From Sulfuricurvum sp. (lineage in GTDB: Bacteria; Campylobacterota; Campylobacteria; Campylobacterales; Sulfurimonadaceae): a stretch of 56,794 bases of DNA. The notes under the pieces were generated by a model. That model saw nothing but the letters and a program-made list of their open reading frames with translations, was not told where the DNA came from and did not search any database. Below, in pieces: positions 25,948-36,210 of the stretch. Numbering within the stretch: position 1 is the stretch's first letter; each line of letters opens with the position of its first letter. Where the stretch lies: contig JAUYUB010000025.1 of NCBI GenBank assembly GCA_030692765.1, positions 1 to 56,794 on the forward strand, read 5' to 3'. The translations under genes and the position numbers were made by a program.

Positions 25948-28900
25948 TTATTGGATCAGATAATCTTGTAATGCTTGAGGCTTCATCCATGTATCATCAT
26001 GCATTTGTGCCATAGCTTCAATAGCAGCACGTGCGGCACTGAGGGTTGTGAAATACGGGATACCCATGCGTAAGACGATCTGACGGATTTGTTCTGCATC
26101 TTTTTTAGCCGTTTGGTTATCGGAGGTATTGATGGCCAAAGCGATCTCTCCGTTTTTCATGATATCCTCAATACTTGGACGACCTTCAGAAATTTTGAGT
26201 ACTTTTTCGCATGCGATACCCGCATCTGCAATGATTTTTTGCGTTCCACCGGTGGCTACAAGGGTAAATCCTTGTGTGGTTAATCCACGTGCAATTTCAA
26301 CCGCATGTTTTTTATCGGCATCGATAAAGGAGAGGAAACAGGTCCCTGATGTCGGGATTTTATTTCCGGCAGCGAGTTGGCTTTTCGCAAAACTTACCCC
26401 AAAGTTTTGGCTGATCCCCATAACTTCACCTGTGGATTTCATCTCAGGAGAGAGGACCAAATCGGCACCGTAGAGTTTATTGAATGGGAATACCGCTTCT
26501 TTAATGGCAACGTGCCCTTTTAGACGAGGCTTGAGTAATCCGTCTTCTTCCATGACTACGTCATAGTTATCATAATATTTGAGTGCATTGCGAAGGGTAT
26601 CTCCCAACATGACACGTGTAGCGATTTTAGCCAATGGCATTCCTGTGGCTTTTGATACAAAAGGGACCGTACGTGATGCTCTTGGGTTGACTTCAATAAG
26701 ATAGATCTCATTTTGATAGATAGCGTACTGAATGTTAAGCATACCGATGACACCCAGACCCAATGCGATTGTCTTGGTTTGCTGTTCCACTTGCTTTTGC
26801 AACTCTTTGCTCAAACTAACTGGAGGGAGAGAACATGCACTGTCCCCTGAGTGAATACCCGCCTCTTCGATATGCTGCATAACCGAACCGATATAGACAT
26901 CTGTTCCATCACAAATCGCATCAACATCAAGCTCAACCGCTTGATCAAGGAATTTATCCACCAATACAGGGGAATCATTACTTACTGATACGGCAACTTC
27001 CATGTAGGTACGAAGATCGTATTCATTGTAAACGATACGCATTGCACGTCCGCCCAGAACGTAAGATGGACGTACCAAGACAGGATAACCCAAGGTCTTA
27101 GCAACGGCAAATGCTTGCTCTTTGGTCATCGCAATACCGTTTTCTGGCTGCTTAAGACCTTGTTCAACGACAAATGCGGAGAATTTTTCACGATTTTCAG
27201 CAAGATCAATAACCGCAGCAGATGTTCCGGCAATAATAGCCCCCATCTCTTCCAAAGCATTGGCCAGCTTCAACGGTGTTTGACCGCCGAAATGAACGAT
27301 AATACCGTTTGGCTGTTCTTCTTCAACCACAGCACGTACGTGTTCAAAATCAATAGGTTCAAAGTAGAGGACATCAGAGGTATCATAGTCAGTAGAAACG
27401 GTTTCAGGGTTACAGTTGTACATGATTGTCTCGATACCCATCTCTTTGAGCGCAAATGCAGCATGAACACAACAGTAGTCAAACTCGATCCCCTGACCGA
27501 TACGATTAGGACCGCCACCTAGAATAAGTACTTTTTTCTTATCACTTTTACGCGGGGCTTGCAGTCCAAGCCGAGAAATATTGGTAGTTGAATACAAATA
27601 CGGTGTCAGTGCTCCAAATTCTGCGGCACAAGTATCAACCTCATTGTATTCAAAAGCGATTTGCAGTTGTTTTCGTGCAGCGTATACGTCATTTTCTTTT
27701 GCATTTCCACCATTTTGTGTAATGATTCGAGCGATATTTTTATCGGAAAAGCCTTCTGTTTTAAGACGTCTTAATTGGTTTTCATCTTTGAGCGTTGCAG
27801 CGGTAATCAGAGATTCTTGAGCCACAAGCTCCTCCAACTGCGTCAGGAACCATGGATCGATCTTTGAAAGTTCAAAGATATCGCTTTGGCTTAGACCCAT
27901 TCTAAATCCTTGGGCAACGTAGAGAATGCGCTCCGCATTGGGACGGCGGATTTCATGTTTGACAAACTCTAAATCACCTGCAATCGGATCAAAACCGCTT
28001 AAACCTGTTTCAAGAGAGCAGAGTGCCTTTTGAACGGATTCTTTGAAGGTACGTCCGATGGCCATTACTTCACCGACCGATTTCATGCTCGTAGTAAGGG
28101 TCGATTCTGCTTCCGGGAATTTTTCAAAGGTAAAGCGGGGGATTTTGGTGACGACATAGTCAATGACCGGTTCAAAGCTCGCCGGAGTCCCGGTAATGTC
28201 ATTGGTCAGTTCATCAAGGGTAAAGCCAACCGCGAGCATGGTCGCAATTTTTGCAATCGGATAGCCCGTAGCTTTGGATGCGAGTGCGGATGAACGCGAA
28301 ACGCGAGGGTTCATTTCAATAACGATCATGCGTCCGGTTTTTGGGTCAACGGAGAATTGTACGTTTGATCCGCCCGTATCGACGCCTACTTCACGCAAGA
28401 TGGCAAAAGAGGCGTCACGCATGCGCTGATATTCTTTGTCCGTAAGGGTCAACGCTGGGGCTACGGTGATGGAATCACCGGTATGAACACCCATAGGGTC
28501 GAAGTTTTCGATGGAACAAATAATGATGCAGTTGTCGTTACGATCACGGATGACTTCCATCTCATATTCTTTCCATCCAAGAAGAGATTCTTCGATCAAA
28601 ATTTCGGTAACCGGACTTTCGTCAAGTCCGCGTTGTGCAAGCATTTTGAACTCATCGATGTTATACGCAACACCGCTTCCTCCACCTGCTAAGGTGTAAG
28701 AAGCACGAATAATAAGAGGAAACCCAATGGTATTAGCGGCATTAAGTGCTTCGTCCATATTGTAAGCATATTGAGAGATTGGAAGGTCCATCCCTATTTT
28801 GATCATGCACTCTTTGAAGGCTTGGCGGTCTTCTCCTTTTTTAATGGCAGCAGGACTGGCACCTAAAAACTCAACGCCCTCAAGCATACCTGCTTCGTAC

Positions 28901-29205
28901 ATTAACATAGCGGCATTAAGTGCTGTTTGTCCACCCATGGTCGGCAATACTGCATCGACGTTTTCTTGTTTGATAATCTGGGCAATAATTTCAGGTTTGA
29001 TTGGTTCGATATAGGTACGATCTGCAAATTCAGGATCGGTCATAATGGTTGCTGGATTGGAGTTGATCAAGACAACGCGATAGCCTAACTCTTTAAGCGT
29101 TTTGACCGCTTGTGTTCCAGAGTAGTCAAACTCACACGCCTGACCGATGACAATGGGGCCTGATCCAATAAGGAGTATGGTTTTGATGTCGTCGCGTTTT
29201 GGCAT
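25948..29205 (-). CDS. carB: Carbamoyl-phosphate synthase large subunit
   Basis: CarB makes carbamoyl phosphate from ammonia (delivered by CarA), bicarbonate and two ATP, feeding arginine and pyrimidine synthesis. The 1085-residue length is complete. Two homologous ATP-grasp halves are visible, each opening with a nucleotide-loop motif ([20 protein letters not shown] near residue 11 and [20 protein letters not shown] near 560). The C-terminal allosteric domain follows from about 940. TATAAT at 29236-29241 and GAGGG before the ATG define its start. carA is not in the window. Confidence 0.98.
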   Translation of the reverse strand: MPKRDDIKTILLIGSGPIVIGQACEFDYSGTQAVKTLKELGYRVVLINSNPATIMTDPEFADRTYIEPIKPEIIAQIIKQENVDAVLPTMGGQTALNAAMLMYEAGMLEGVEFLGASPAAIKKGEDRQAFKECMIKIGMDLPISQYAYNMDEALNAANTIGFPLIIRASYTLAGGGSGVAYNIDEFKMLAQRGLDESPVTEILIEESLLGWKEYEMEVIRDRNDNCIIICSIENFDPMGVHTGDSITVAPALTLTDKEYQRMRDASFAILREVGVDTGGSNVQFSVDPKTGRMIVIEMNPRVSRSSALASKATGYPIAKIATMLAVGFTLDELTNDITGTPASFEPVIDYVVTKIPRFTFEKFPEAESTLTTSMKSVGEVMAIGRTFKESVQKALCSLETGLSGFDPIAGDLEFVKHEIRRPNAERILYVAQGFRMGLSQSDIFELSKIDPWFLTQLEELVAQESLITAATLKDENQLRRLKTEGFSDKNIARIITQNGGNAKENDVYAARKQLQIAFEYNEVDTCAAEFGALTPYLYSTTNISRLGLQAPRKSDKKKVLILGGGPNRIGQGIEFDYCCVHAAFALKEMGIETIMYNCNPETVSTDYDTSDVLYFEPIDFEHVRAVVEEEQPNGIIVHFGGQTPLKLANALEEMGAIIAGTSAAVIDLAENREKFSAFVVEQGLKQPENGIAMTKEQAFAVAKTLGYPVLVRPSYVLGGRAMRIVYNEYDLRTYMEVAVSVSNDSPVLVDKFLDQAVELDVDAICDGTDVYIGSVMQHIEEAGIHSGDSACSLPPVSLSKELQKQVEQQTKTIALGLGVIGMLNIQYAIYQNEIYLIEVNPRASRTVPFVSKATGMPLAKIATRVMLGDTLRNALKYYDNYDVVMEEDGLLKPRLKGHVAIKEAVFPFNKLYGADLVLSPEMKSTGEVMGISQNFGVSFAKSQLAAGNKIPTSGTCFLSFIDADKKHAVEIARGLTTQGFTLVATGGTQKIIADAGIACEKVLKISEGRPSIEDIMKNGEIALAINTSDNQTAKKDAEQIRQIVLRMGIPYFTTLSAARAAIEAMAQMHDDTWMKPQALQDYLIQ

Positions 29206-29235
29206 TAATGTCCCTCATAATCAATAAATTTGCTA

Positions 29236-29241
29236 ATTATA
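29236..29241 (-). promoter_or_regulatory. carB -10 box
   Basis: TATAAT on the minus strand, 30 bases before the carB ATG, in the 59-base gap after mreC. Confidence 0.5.
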
Positions 29242-29264
29242 GGGCGAAAGCACTTAAAATCGGA

Positions 29265-30026
29265 TTATCTTACCTTGGCGATAATGTGAAAATAGGCGGG
29301 TTTTTTTGCGTAAAAATAGGGCTCTACTACGGCGCTTTGATAACCGCTGGCACGTGAGATAGAAATGACTTTTCCCACTTGCAAGCCTGAAAGAAATATT
29401 TGGTCCAGTCCAGAGGTCGTTACTTCATCTCCGATGGAAATCGGGACCCATGTCGGGATAAAATCGACGACCAGCTTACGCTCATTGTTTCCTCGCACAA
29501 TTCCGGGAGCCATAGATTTTCCTACTGAAACAGCATAAGTACTTTTAACATCTCCGTTGAGCAATGCCATGGGGCGGTTATGGTTAGAAACCACAATGCC
29601 TGCGGCATATCCCCGATACAAAAGACCGTAAACCTGCTTGGGATCAAAATGATCCATTTCGATCCACAGTTTATGCGGGTCTCCCATACGGACGTAGGAG
29701 ATACTGCGTACCAGTTCAATCGAGGGGAGGGTTTTTATCGAACTGTTTTGTTCGCGTAGTATATTGCTGTACTCATCTGCAACTTGATGCATGGTCAAGA
29801 GTTCACGCTCATAATAGCGATTCTCACGCTGCAATCGAATAATGGTCTCTTTTTGATTGAAATGTTCTGTCAGTGTTTGGTTAAAACTGTGAATTTGATT
29901 CAGATAGACGAGTTTGATGGATTGGGATAGTTTTAAAAAAGGAGATTGGAGAAACGGGCTGAAATAGAGAGCTCCGCTCACGCATCCTGCAAAGAAAAGT
30001 GTGAGCGAGATATGCTGTTTATTCAT
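29265..30026 (-). CDS. mreC: Rod shape-determining protein MreC
   Basis: MreC is a bitopic inner-membrane protein linking cytoplasmic MreB filaments to the periplasmic wall-synthesis enzymes. The 253-residue protein has one N-terminal membrane helix (about 6-25), a coiled coil (about 45-95, FNQKETIIRLQRENRYYEREL) and a C-terminal beta-rich domain with GDEVTTSGLDQIFLSGLQVG. I chose the ATG at 30026 over an upstream TTG. It overlaps the end of mreB by eight bases. Confidence 0.92.
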   Translation of the reverse strand: MNKQHISLTLFFAGCVSGALYFSPFLQSPFLKLSQSIKLVYLNQIHSFNQTLTEHFNQKETIIRLQRENRYYERELLTMHQVADEYSNILREQNSSIKTLPSIELVRSISYVRMGDPHKLWIEMDHFDPKQVYGLLYRGYAAGIVVSNHNRPMALLNGDVKSTYAVSVGKSMAPGIVRGNNERKLVVDFIPTWVPISIGDEVTTSGLDQIFLSGLQVGKVISISRASGYQSAVVEPYFYAKKPAYFHIIAKVR

Positions 30027-31056
30027 TATCAAAAAGTTCGTGAAGCTGATCGATTTCTTCTAAAGCGCGTCCGGTTCCGCGAGCAACACATAAAAGCGGC
30101 TCATCGGCTACGTAGACAGGGATCTTGATGGTTTCTGAGAGGAACTTATCCAGCTGACGGATTAAGGCTCCGCCACCTGTCAAGATAACACCGTTATTGA
30201 CAATGTCACCTGCAAGATCAGGAGGCATGTTTTCCAGTACATCACGGACCGCTTCTAAAATTTCTTTAAGAGGATCACGCATCGCTTCACGTGCATCTTC
30301 ACTGCTGAGTTCCAGTGAGGTTAATAGACCCTCAACCTGATCACGGCCGTTAACGATCATTTTGAGCTCTTGCGCTAAGGGCATCGCAGTACCGATGTTG
30401 ATTTTAATGTCTTCAGCGATACGCTCACCGATGAGAAGATTGTATTTACGTTTAACGTAATCCATGATTGCGCGGTCGATTTTATCACCTGCGACACGTA
30501 TTGATCGGCACAGTACCAAACCGCCCAATGAGATAACACCGATTTCAGTAGTTCCCCCTCCGATATCAACGATGATATTCCCTTTTGGTTCACGAATATC
30601 AATTCCCGCTCCAATAGCCGCAGCCATAGGCTCATCGATAAGATAGACTTCACGTGCACCGGCACTCATAGCAGATTCACGTACCGCTTTACGTTCGACC
30701 TGTGTCAAACCGTAAGGGATACAAATGATGATACGAGGGCTAATGAGGCTGCTTCGTCCATGCGCTTTTTCGATAAATTTACGGATCATTTTTTCGGTCA
30801 TGTCAAAGTCAGCGATAACCCCGTCTTTCATAGGACGGATTGCTTTGATGTTTCCTGGAGTCTTACCTACCATCTCTTTAGCTTCGCTACCTACTGCCAA
30901 GATTCTTTGTACGCCATTTTTTTCCGTTTTTACCGCAACAACAGAGGGCTCATTGATGACAATCCCTTTTCCTTTTACGATGACGAGGGTATTGGCGGTC
31001 CCCAAATCGATGGAGAGATCATTGGAAAACATACCGATAAATTTATTAAATAACAT
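30019..31056 (-). CDS. mreB: Rod shape-determining protein MreB
   Basis: The bacterial actin that positions wall synthesis. At 345 residues it is full length, with the phosphate loops of the actin fold: SIDLGTANTLV near 15-25, DIGGGTTEIGVISLGG in the middle and TGGGALI near 290. The start follows clpX with a nine-base gap. The order clpX-mreB-mreC is conserved in Campylobacterota. Confidence 0.98.
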   Translation of the reverse strand: MLFNKFIGMFSNDLSIDLGTANTLVIVKGKGIVINEPSVVAVKTEKNGVQRILAVGSEAKEMVGKTPGNIKAIRPMKDGVIADFDMTEKMIRKFIEKAHGRSSLISPRIIICIPYGLTQVERKAVRESAMSAGAREVYLIDEPMAAAIGAGIDIREPKGNIIVDIGGGTTEIGVISLGGLVLCRSIRVAGDKIDRAIMDYVKRKYNLLIGERIAEDIKINIGTAMPLAQELKMIVNGRDQVEGLLTSLELSSEDAREAMRDPLKEILEAVRDVLENMPPDLAGDIVNNGVILTGGGALIRQLDKFLSETIKIPVYVADEPLLCVARGTGRALEEIDQLHELFDNE

Positions 31057-31065
31057 TATTGTGTC

Positions 31066-32298
31066 CTATGCGCTTTTTTTAGCAGTTTTTTTGATATACA
31101 CGGGCTTGCTTGCTTCTTCAACCACTTCTTTGGTGATGAGGACTTCGTATCCAGGGTATTCCGGAAGTTCATACATAATATCACCCATGATTTCTTCCAA
31201 AATTGCACGTAATCCGCGCGCTCCTGTTTTACGGGCCAGGGCTTTTGCTCCGATAGCATTGAGGGCTTCTTTTTCAAAAGAGAGTTCGACATCATCAATA
31301 GCAAACAGTTTTGTGTATTGTTTAATCAATGAATTTTTAGGTTCAGTGAGGATACGAACCATCTCTTCCTCAGTGATTTTGTTGAGGGATGCAATAATAG
31401 GAAGACGTCCAATAAGCTCCGGGATGAGTCCATAGCTGACCAAATCATCCGGTTCAACGTTCTCAAAACTGTCATCAATCTCTGTCGTTGAACGTTTATC
31501 ATGGCCAAAGCCCATAATATTGTTTCCGCGTTTGCGCTCCAATATTTGGCCAAGACCGTCAAAGGCTCCGCCGCAGATAAAGAGAATACCTGAAGTATCC
31601 ATTTGGATAAAATCTTGATTGGGGTGTTTACGCCCCCCCTTGGGAGGAATATTGACAACTGCCCCTTCAATAATTTTCAAAAGAGCTTGTTGTACACCTT
31701 CCCCGGAGACGTCGCGAGTAATAGAACGGTTCTCACTCATACGGGAAATTTTATCGATCTCATCAATAAAGACGATTCCCTGCTGTGCCCGTTCAATATC
31801 TCCATCTGCTGCTTGTAAAAGTTTTGTGAGGATATTTTCAACGTCTTCCCCTACGTATCCGGCTTCTGTGAGGCTTGTTGCATCCGCAATGGCGATGGGG
31901 ACATTGAGGACACGTGCAATGGTTTGAGCCATAAGGGTTTTACCACTTCCTGTTGGACCTATGAGAAGAACATTGGATTTCGCAATCTCCGTCTCATCTT
32001 CAACCAAATGGCGTTTGAATATACGTTTGTAGTGGTTATAGACAGCCACGGACAATAGTTTTCGTGCACGCTCCTGCCCAATAATGTACTGTCCCAAAAA
32101 GAGATTGAGTTCTTTTGGTGTAAGCAATTGGGTTGCAGCCGTATTGGATGTTTCGGATGCGGCTGTTTCACTGTCTCCAAACATAATTTTATAGGCTGAA
32201 AACACACAATTTTTACAAATGTAGACTGCTGTTCCAGCAATCAGCGGGTTGTGTTCGCTCTCTTCGGCTTCACAAAAGCTACAATGGCGATGAATCAT
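31066..32298 (-). CDS. clpX: ATP-dependent Clp protease ATP-binding subunit ClpX
   Basis: ClpX unfolds substrates and feeds them to ClpP. The 410-residue protein begins with the C4 zinc-binding domain (Cys6, 9, 28, 31). Walker A is GPTGSGKT at 114-121 and Walker B is VFIDEIDK near 176. The IGF loop that docks ClpP appears as IMGFGHD, near residue 264-270, so the central IGF tripeptide is MGF. The start overlaps the lpxA stop by four bases (ATGA). clpP is not in the window. Confidence 0.97.
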   Translation of the reverse strand: MIHRHCSFCEAEESEHNPLIAGTAVYICKNCVFSAYKIMFGDSETAASETSNTAATQLLTPKELNLFLGQYIIGQERARKLLSVAVYNHYKRIFKRHLVEDETEIAKSNVLLIGPTGSGKTLMAQTIARVLNVPIAIADATSLTEAGYVGEDVENILTKLLQAADGDIERAQQGIVFIDEIDKISRMSENRSITRDVSGEGVQQALLKIIEGAVVNIPPKGGRKHPNQDFIQMDTSGILFICGGAFDGLGQILERKRGNNIMGFGHDKRSTTEIDDSFENVEPDDLVSYGLIPELIGRLPIIASLNKITEEEMVRILTEPKNSLIKQYTKLFAIDDVELSFEKEALNAIGAKALARKTGARGLRAILEEIMGDIMYELPEYPGYEVLITKEVVEEASKPVYIKKTAKKSA

Positions 32299-33080
32299 CC
32301 TTGACTCCTTTCATAGGGGATACCCCGTTTGGTATTGATAATAAACGTACACATATTTTTGACATATTCACTGGAAATACTTTTCAAGAGGGCAGTCGCA
32401 ACCTCTTGTAACGGTTTGCCTGATTCAAACAGTTCACGGTAAGCACTTCGAAGGGCATCGATATCTTCACGTTCAACGCTTCGGCGAAGTCCGTTTAGAT
32501 TAAGCCCTCTTAAGACGGCACGATTCCCCTCAACCAGACAATAAGGAGGGACATCTTGGGAGAGTGCGGAAGCACCTGCTACCATGGCATAGTCACCGAT
32601 TTTGACAAACTGGTGAACCGGTGTCATACCACCGATTACAGCATGATTCCCCATTTCTACATGTCCTGCCAACGTCGCTGCATTGGCTAAAATACAGTTA
32701 TTCCCAATGATGACATCATGTCCCAAATGTACATATCCCATAAATAGATTATGATTTCCGACAACGGTTTTTCCACCGCCGCCTGCAGTTCCAGGATTAA
32801 AAAGGGTGAATTCACGTATGGTGTTGTGATCACCAATGATCAACTCAACTTCTTCACCATTGTATTTGAGGTCTTGAGGAATCGACCCTAAAACAGCATG
32901 AGAAAAAATCGTATTGTGCTCACCGATTGTCGTATTGCCGTAGATGCAAGCACCTTGAGCGATTTTAGTCCCTTTGCCTATTTTAGACTTGCCTGAGATA
33001 AAACAAAAAGCACCAATTTCAACATCGTCGGCAATGATCGCACCTTCTTCAATAATGGCATATGTAGAGATTAAACTCAT
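32295..33080 (-). CDS. lpxA: Acyl-ACP--UDP-N-acetylglucosamine O-acyltransferase
   Basis: LpxA adds a 3-hydroxyacyl chain to UDP-GlcNAc, the first step of lipid A synthesis. The 261-residue protein is a left-handed beta helix of hexapeptide repeats (for example [20 protein letters not shown]) followed by a helical C terminus. The catalytic histidine lies in [11 protein letters not shown], near residue 120. It sits between fabZ, which dehydrates the same hydroxyacyl-ACP pool, and clpX, with six bases after fabZ. Confidence 0.97.
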   Translation of the reverse strand: MSLISTYAIIEEGAIIADDVEIGAFCFISGKSKIGKGTKIAQGACIYGNTTIGEHNTIFSHAVLGSIPQDLKYNGEEVELIIGDHNTIREFTLFNPGTAGGGGKTVVGNHNLFMGYVHLGHDVIIGNNCILANAATLAGHVEMGNHAVIGGMTPVHQFVKIGDYAMVAGASALSQDVPPYCLVEGNRAVLRGLNLNGLRRSVEREDIDALRSAYRELFESGKPLQEVATALLKSISSEYVKNMCTFIINTKRGIPYERSQG

Positions 33081-33086
33081 CGGGAC

Positions 33087-33530
33087 CTACTTGTCTACGA
33101 TCATGGCTTTGAGCTCGGCTTCGGAAACAAGTGCATCATCTACGTAGGCTTTTCCTTCTAATACCCAGATAGACCCTTTATGCTTGACTACTTTCATACG
33201 GTATTCAAGACGGTCTCCCGGACGGACAGGTGCACGAAATTTTGCGCCGTCAATGCTCATAAAATAAACAACTTTATTTGCTGCTTCTTCTTCGGTCATC
33301 TCCATGCTTTGAAATGCCAAGATCCCGCCAGCTTGAGCCATCCCCTCTAGTATCATGACACCTGGATAGATAGGGTGACCTGGGAAATGTCCCTCAAATA
33401 TTTGCTCACCGATAGTGACGTTTTTGAATCCAATAAGAGATTCATTAGGGATAATCTCTGTTACTCTGTCAACAAGAAGAAATGGAAAACGGTGTGGTAA
33501 AATTTTTTGTATTTGAATAACATCCATCAT
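33087..33530 (-). CDS. fabZ: 3-hydroxyacyl-ACP dehydratase FabZ
   Basis: FabZ dehydrates 3-hydroxyacyl-ACP in fatty acid elongation. The 147-residue hot-dog fold protein has the catalytic histidine in [11 protein letters not shown] and the catalytic glutamate in [12 protein letters not shown] chose the ATG at 33530 ([17 protein letters not shown]), preceded by AAGG, over an upstream GTG. It is the fatty acid side of the fabZ-lpxA pair, which competes for the lipid A precursor. Confidence 0.96.
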   Translation of the reverse strand: MMDVIQIQKILPHRFPFLLVDRVTEIIPNESLIGFKNVTIGEQIFEGHFPGHPIYPGVMILEGMAQAGGILAFQSMEMTEEEAANKVVYFMSIDGAKFRAPVRPGDRLEYRMKVVKHKGSIWVLEGKAYVDDALVSEAELKAMIVDK

Positions 33531-33581
33531 ATGCAAGAACACCTTGGTAAAATTAAGTCGTTTATTTTAGCGTAAAAACGG

Positions 33582-34664
33582 TTAATTGATAATTATAAGT
33601 TGTTCTCTTGTGTCATCATAGGTTTTTGTCTCTAAGGTCAGAGTGATTTTGGAAGTGGGAATTTCATCAATAACGATGATGGCAGAGGTATTCAATGGAT
33701 TTGAAACGAGCTGTGCACGCAAGGCCGTTTCGGTTTCAACACTAGGGGCACTAAACATTAGTTCTTGGGTATTTTTATAGTTTGATGCGGTGAGGGTATT
33801 AAACGTTTCGATGGTGATAAAACGGACCTCTTCGCGATTGAGAAAATGTTGACCATTAAGTTCAAACTCGATTTTTCCTTCTGCCCGTGTGCGGTTGATC
33901 GTTGAGTAGATCAGTGGGTAGGAGGGGATGATTTTGCCATCCGTTTTTACCGTTGCACGCATCAGTCGATAGTTTAAAAAACGCTCACGTATGATTTTAT
34001 AGGGGATATTTGCATCTTCAAGATCCATGCGTTTGGAATAGAGTTCAAGACGTTCTTCAATGGAAGCAGGAAGGATTTGTTTGCATAGGGGAGAAAACAT
34101 CTCATCCATCAATTTATGCTGTTGATCACGCTGCATTGTGAGCCCAAAAATGCATCCGCAGTAGTCTTGACGGTAGAGCTGTTCGGTCTTACTCACACGG
34201 CTTTGATCGTTGGTGCCTCCGTTTTTACGGTAATCAAATGCGATGAATTCGACACCGTGGGATGCATGAAACGCATCGCCGGATTTTTTGAGCTGATCTT
34301 GGGATTTTTGAGGACTGACGAGCAAGGTTGTGGTCATAGACGTTTCGCCCAATTCCAACGCTTTATGGGCGCTTACTTCAAATCGGCGGTCAAAGCACAC
34401 TTCGCAACGTGCTCCTTTTTCAGGCTCTTTTTCAAGCCCTCGTACCGCATCCATCCAATCTTCAAAATCGTATTGCCCTTCGATGAGCTCAATCCCCAAT
34501 TTTTTACAGCTACGCTCTACGTCCAAAAGACGCAGTTGATATTCGCTGTAGGGATGGATATTGGGATCATAGAAGAAGCCTGTCAGCTTTTCAGTAGGGT
34601 ACTCCTGCTGCAACTTTTCCATAAAAAAATGGGAATCAACGCTGCAGCAGATGTGGACGAGCAT
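33582..34664 (-). CDS. queH: Epoxyqueuosine reductase QueH (DUF208)
   Basis: QueH performs the last step of queuosine formation on tRNA, the same reaction as the unrelated cobalamin-dependent QueG. The N-terminal 175 residues hold its ligands: Cys6-Cys7 in HICCSVDS, Cys87/Cys90 in CEVCFDRR and Cys169/Cys171 in DYCGC, which bind iron-sulfur and other metal sites. A further 185 residues of unknown role follow, a longer C terminus than in many QueH proteins. It starts four bases after the cyclophilin gene. Confidence 0.9.
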   Translation of the reverse strand: MLVHICCSVDSHFFMEKLQQEYPTEKLTGFFYDPNIHPYSEYQLRLLDVERSCKKLGIELIEGQYDFEDWMDAVRGLEKEPEKGARCEVCFDRRFEVSAHKALELGETSMTTTLLVSPQKSQDQLKKSGDAFHASHGVEFIAFDYRKNGGTNDQSRVSKTEQLYRQDYCGCIFGLTMQRDQQHKLMDEMFSPLCKQILPASIEERLELYSKRMDLEDANIPYKIIRERFLNYRLMRATVKTDGKIIPSYPLIYSTINRTRAEGKIEFELNGQHFLNREEVRFITIETFNTLTASNYKNTQELMFSAPSVETETALRAQLVSNPLNTSAIIVIDEIPTSKITLTLETKTYDDTREQLIIIN

Positions 34665-34668
34665 AAAT

Positions 34669-35175
34669 TTAGTTCTTCTCAGCCAAGATTTCTACTTTTT
34701 CGATAACGTCACGCATAGCGATACTGTCAAGAACGCCCATAGATTCAGCATCATCTGACTCGATTCCGCCAAATACAGTGTGAACGCCATCAAGGTGTGG
34801 AGTGCTTGCAAAACAGATGAAAAACTGGCTTCCGCCTGTGTTTGGTCCAGCATGTGCCATTGATAATGTGCCCTTGAGGTGACGGTGCTTGTTGAGAGAT
34901 GTCTCACATGGGATAGCCCATCCTGGTCCACCGGTACCTGTACCGGTAGGACAACCGCCTTGTGCCATGAATCCTGGGATTACACGGTGGAAATTAAGGC
35001 CGTTATAATAACCATCGTTAACTAGTGCTGCAAAGTTTGCAACCGTGTTAGGTGTTTCGTCATTATAAAGTTTAATCCACATAACCCCTTTTGAAGTGGT
35101 CATTTTTGCCCATTGGTAGCTTGCCATCTCTTCAGAAGTGACATCGTAAGTTTTGAGTTCTTTGCGTCCGAACAT
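34669..35175 (-). CDS. Peptidyl-prolyl cis-trans isomerase, cyclophilin type
   Basis: A 168-residue single-domain cyclophilin that speeds proline isomerisation. The active-site stretch is clear: FHRVIPGFMAQGG with the catalytic Arg, LSMAHAGPNTGGSQFFI, and HLDGVHTVFG. There is no signal peptide, so it is cytoplasmic. A TATAAT at 35204-35209 precedes the gene, which then leads into queH, fabZ, lpxA, clpX and mreB-mreC. Confidence 0.95.
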   Translation of the reverse strand: MFGRKELKTYDVTSEEMASYQWAKMTTSKGVMWIKLYNDETPNTVANFAALVNDGYYNGLNFHRVIPGFMAQGGCPTGTGTGGPGWAIPCETSLNKHRHLKGTLSMAHAGPNTGGSQFFICFASTPHLDGVHTVFGGIESDDAESMGVLDSIAMRDVIEKVEILAEKN

Positions 35176-35203
35176 GAGTTAATCCTTGAGGGAAGTTTTT
35201 GCA

Positions 35204-35209
35204 ATTATA
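35204..35209 (-). promoter_or_regulatory. -10 box of the cyclophilin-queH gene run
   Basis: TATAAT on the minus strand, 28 bases before the cyclophilin ATG. It may drive the minus-strand run towards carB. Confidence 0.5.
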
Positions 35210-35268
35210 GTCGCTTTTTCTTAAGTGAATTAAAGCTACTTAATTATAATGCTAAAAACTTAAGACAT

Positions 35269-35709
35269 TTACCATGATTTATAAGGTAAAAATTTACCAT
35301 TCATAGTGATTACGACTCTGTCTCCCAAAGGATTTTCTTCTTTAGCTATGTCCATTGAAAAATCAATGGCGCTCATGATTCCATCGCCAAATTTTTCACC
35401 AATAATCTCTTTTATGGTTTCGCCATAAACACCTATCGCTTCGTAAAAACGGTAGATTAGTGGGTCGGTTGGTATGATTTTGTCCCAAGTTTTAATAGGA
35501 TACTCTTGTAAAGTCTCAGCAACCTCGGCGGATAATCCAAGAAGATCGCACAGTTTTTCTGCTGGTTCTTTTTTAAGACTGTTCATCCCAAGACATGCTG
35601 AGGTTAGAAAGACTGGTCCAAGTGAGACTTTTTTTGCAATCTCTTCCCAGCTTAAACCAGAGCTTTTTTTAGCGGCTAAAATCTCTTCAGTCATCTCGAT
35701 CTTTTTCAT
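35269..35709 (-). CDS. cynS: Cyanate hydratase (cyanase)
   Basis: Cyanase converts cyanate and bicarbonate to ammonia and CO2 in the cytoplasm. The 146-residue protein is slightly shorter than the E. coli enzyme (156). The active-site triad is intact as Arg87, Glu90 and Ser113, each exactly nine positions before E. coli Arg96, Glu99 and Ser122. No cynR, cynT or transporter lies beside it. Cyanate use as a nitrogen source, or detoxification, is the likely purpose. Confidence 0.95.
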   Translation of the reverse strand: MKKIEMTEEILAAKKSSGLSWEEIAKKVSLGPVFLTSACLGMNSLKKEPAEKLCDLLGLSAEVAETLQEYPIKTWDKIIPTDPLIYRFYEAIGVYGETIKEIIGEKFGDGIMSAIDFSMDIAKEENPLGDRVVITMNGKFLPYKSW

Positions 35710-35796
35710 AAGACTGTTCCCTTTCTGTACTTTAAAATATCCGCAATATGAAGTTCATAGATAAAACGTCATTAGGTACATGAACGCCAATTTGAA

Positions 35797-35810
35797 ATCA
35801 CAGTTGTGAT
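35797..35810. promoter_or_regulatory. Palindrome between cynS and the DUF485-actP operon
   Basis: ATCACA-GT-TGTGAT is a perfect 6-bp inverted repeat in the 180-base divergent gap, 87 bases before cynS and 80 before the DUF485 gene. It could be an operator for either side. It resembles a CRP half-site in reversed order, but I make no regulator claim. Confidence 0.35.
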
Positions 35811-35889
35811 GAAGTATTATTTCATACAGCCAAGTTTTTTAATCCTATAAATTGGATAATATTTAATCACATTAGTCTAAGGATATTGA

Positions 35890-36210
35890 ATGATGAAACA
35901 AGAAATATTTGATCGTATTAAAAACGATCCAAATTATGCTTTATTGGTACAAAAACGTAGCCGTTTTGGATGGCAGCTTAGCTTTATTATGCTGTTTATT
36001 TATTTTGGATTTGTATTGTTAATCGCATTTAATCCTACATTTTTAGCACAACCCCTTTGCCCAAAGAGCGTTGTTACAGTGGGAATACCGTTGGGTCTTG
36101 GGGTGATTATAAGTGCCTTTGTTTTGACAGGTATCTATGTTTGGCGGGCAAATCGCGAATTTGATGAATTGACTCAAAAAATCAAAACCAATGCAAAAGA
36201 GGTAGCATGA
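35890..36210 (+). CDS. DUF485 membrane protein, partner of ActP
   Basis: A 106-residue protein with two membrane helices (about 31-50 and 63-85) and the family motif [23 protein letters not shown]485 proteins (YjcH-like) sit next to acetate symporters of the ActP type, as here, where the stop overlaps the actP start by four bases. Its role, assumed to be an accessory subunit, is not settled. A run AAGGATATTGA precedes the ATG. Confidence 0.88.
   Translation: MMKQEIFDRIKNDPNYALLVQKRSRFGWQLSFIMLFIYFGFVLLIAFNPTFLAQPLCPKSVVTVGIPLGLGVIISAFVLTGIYVWRANREFDELTQKIKTNAKEVA

Noticed and set aside
26089-28692. Long open frames on the plus strand across carB.
   Set aside because: They lie antisense to a strongly conserved gene and have no ribosome-binding sites or protein-like composition.
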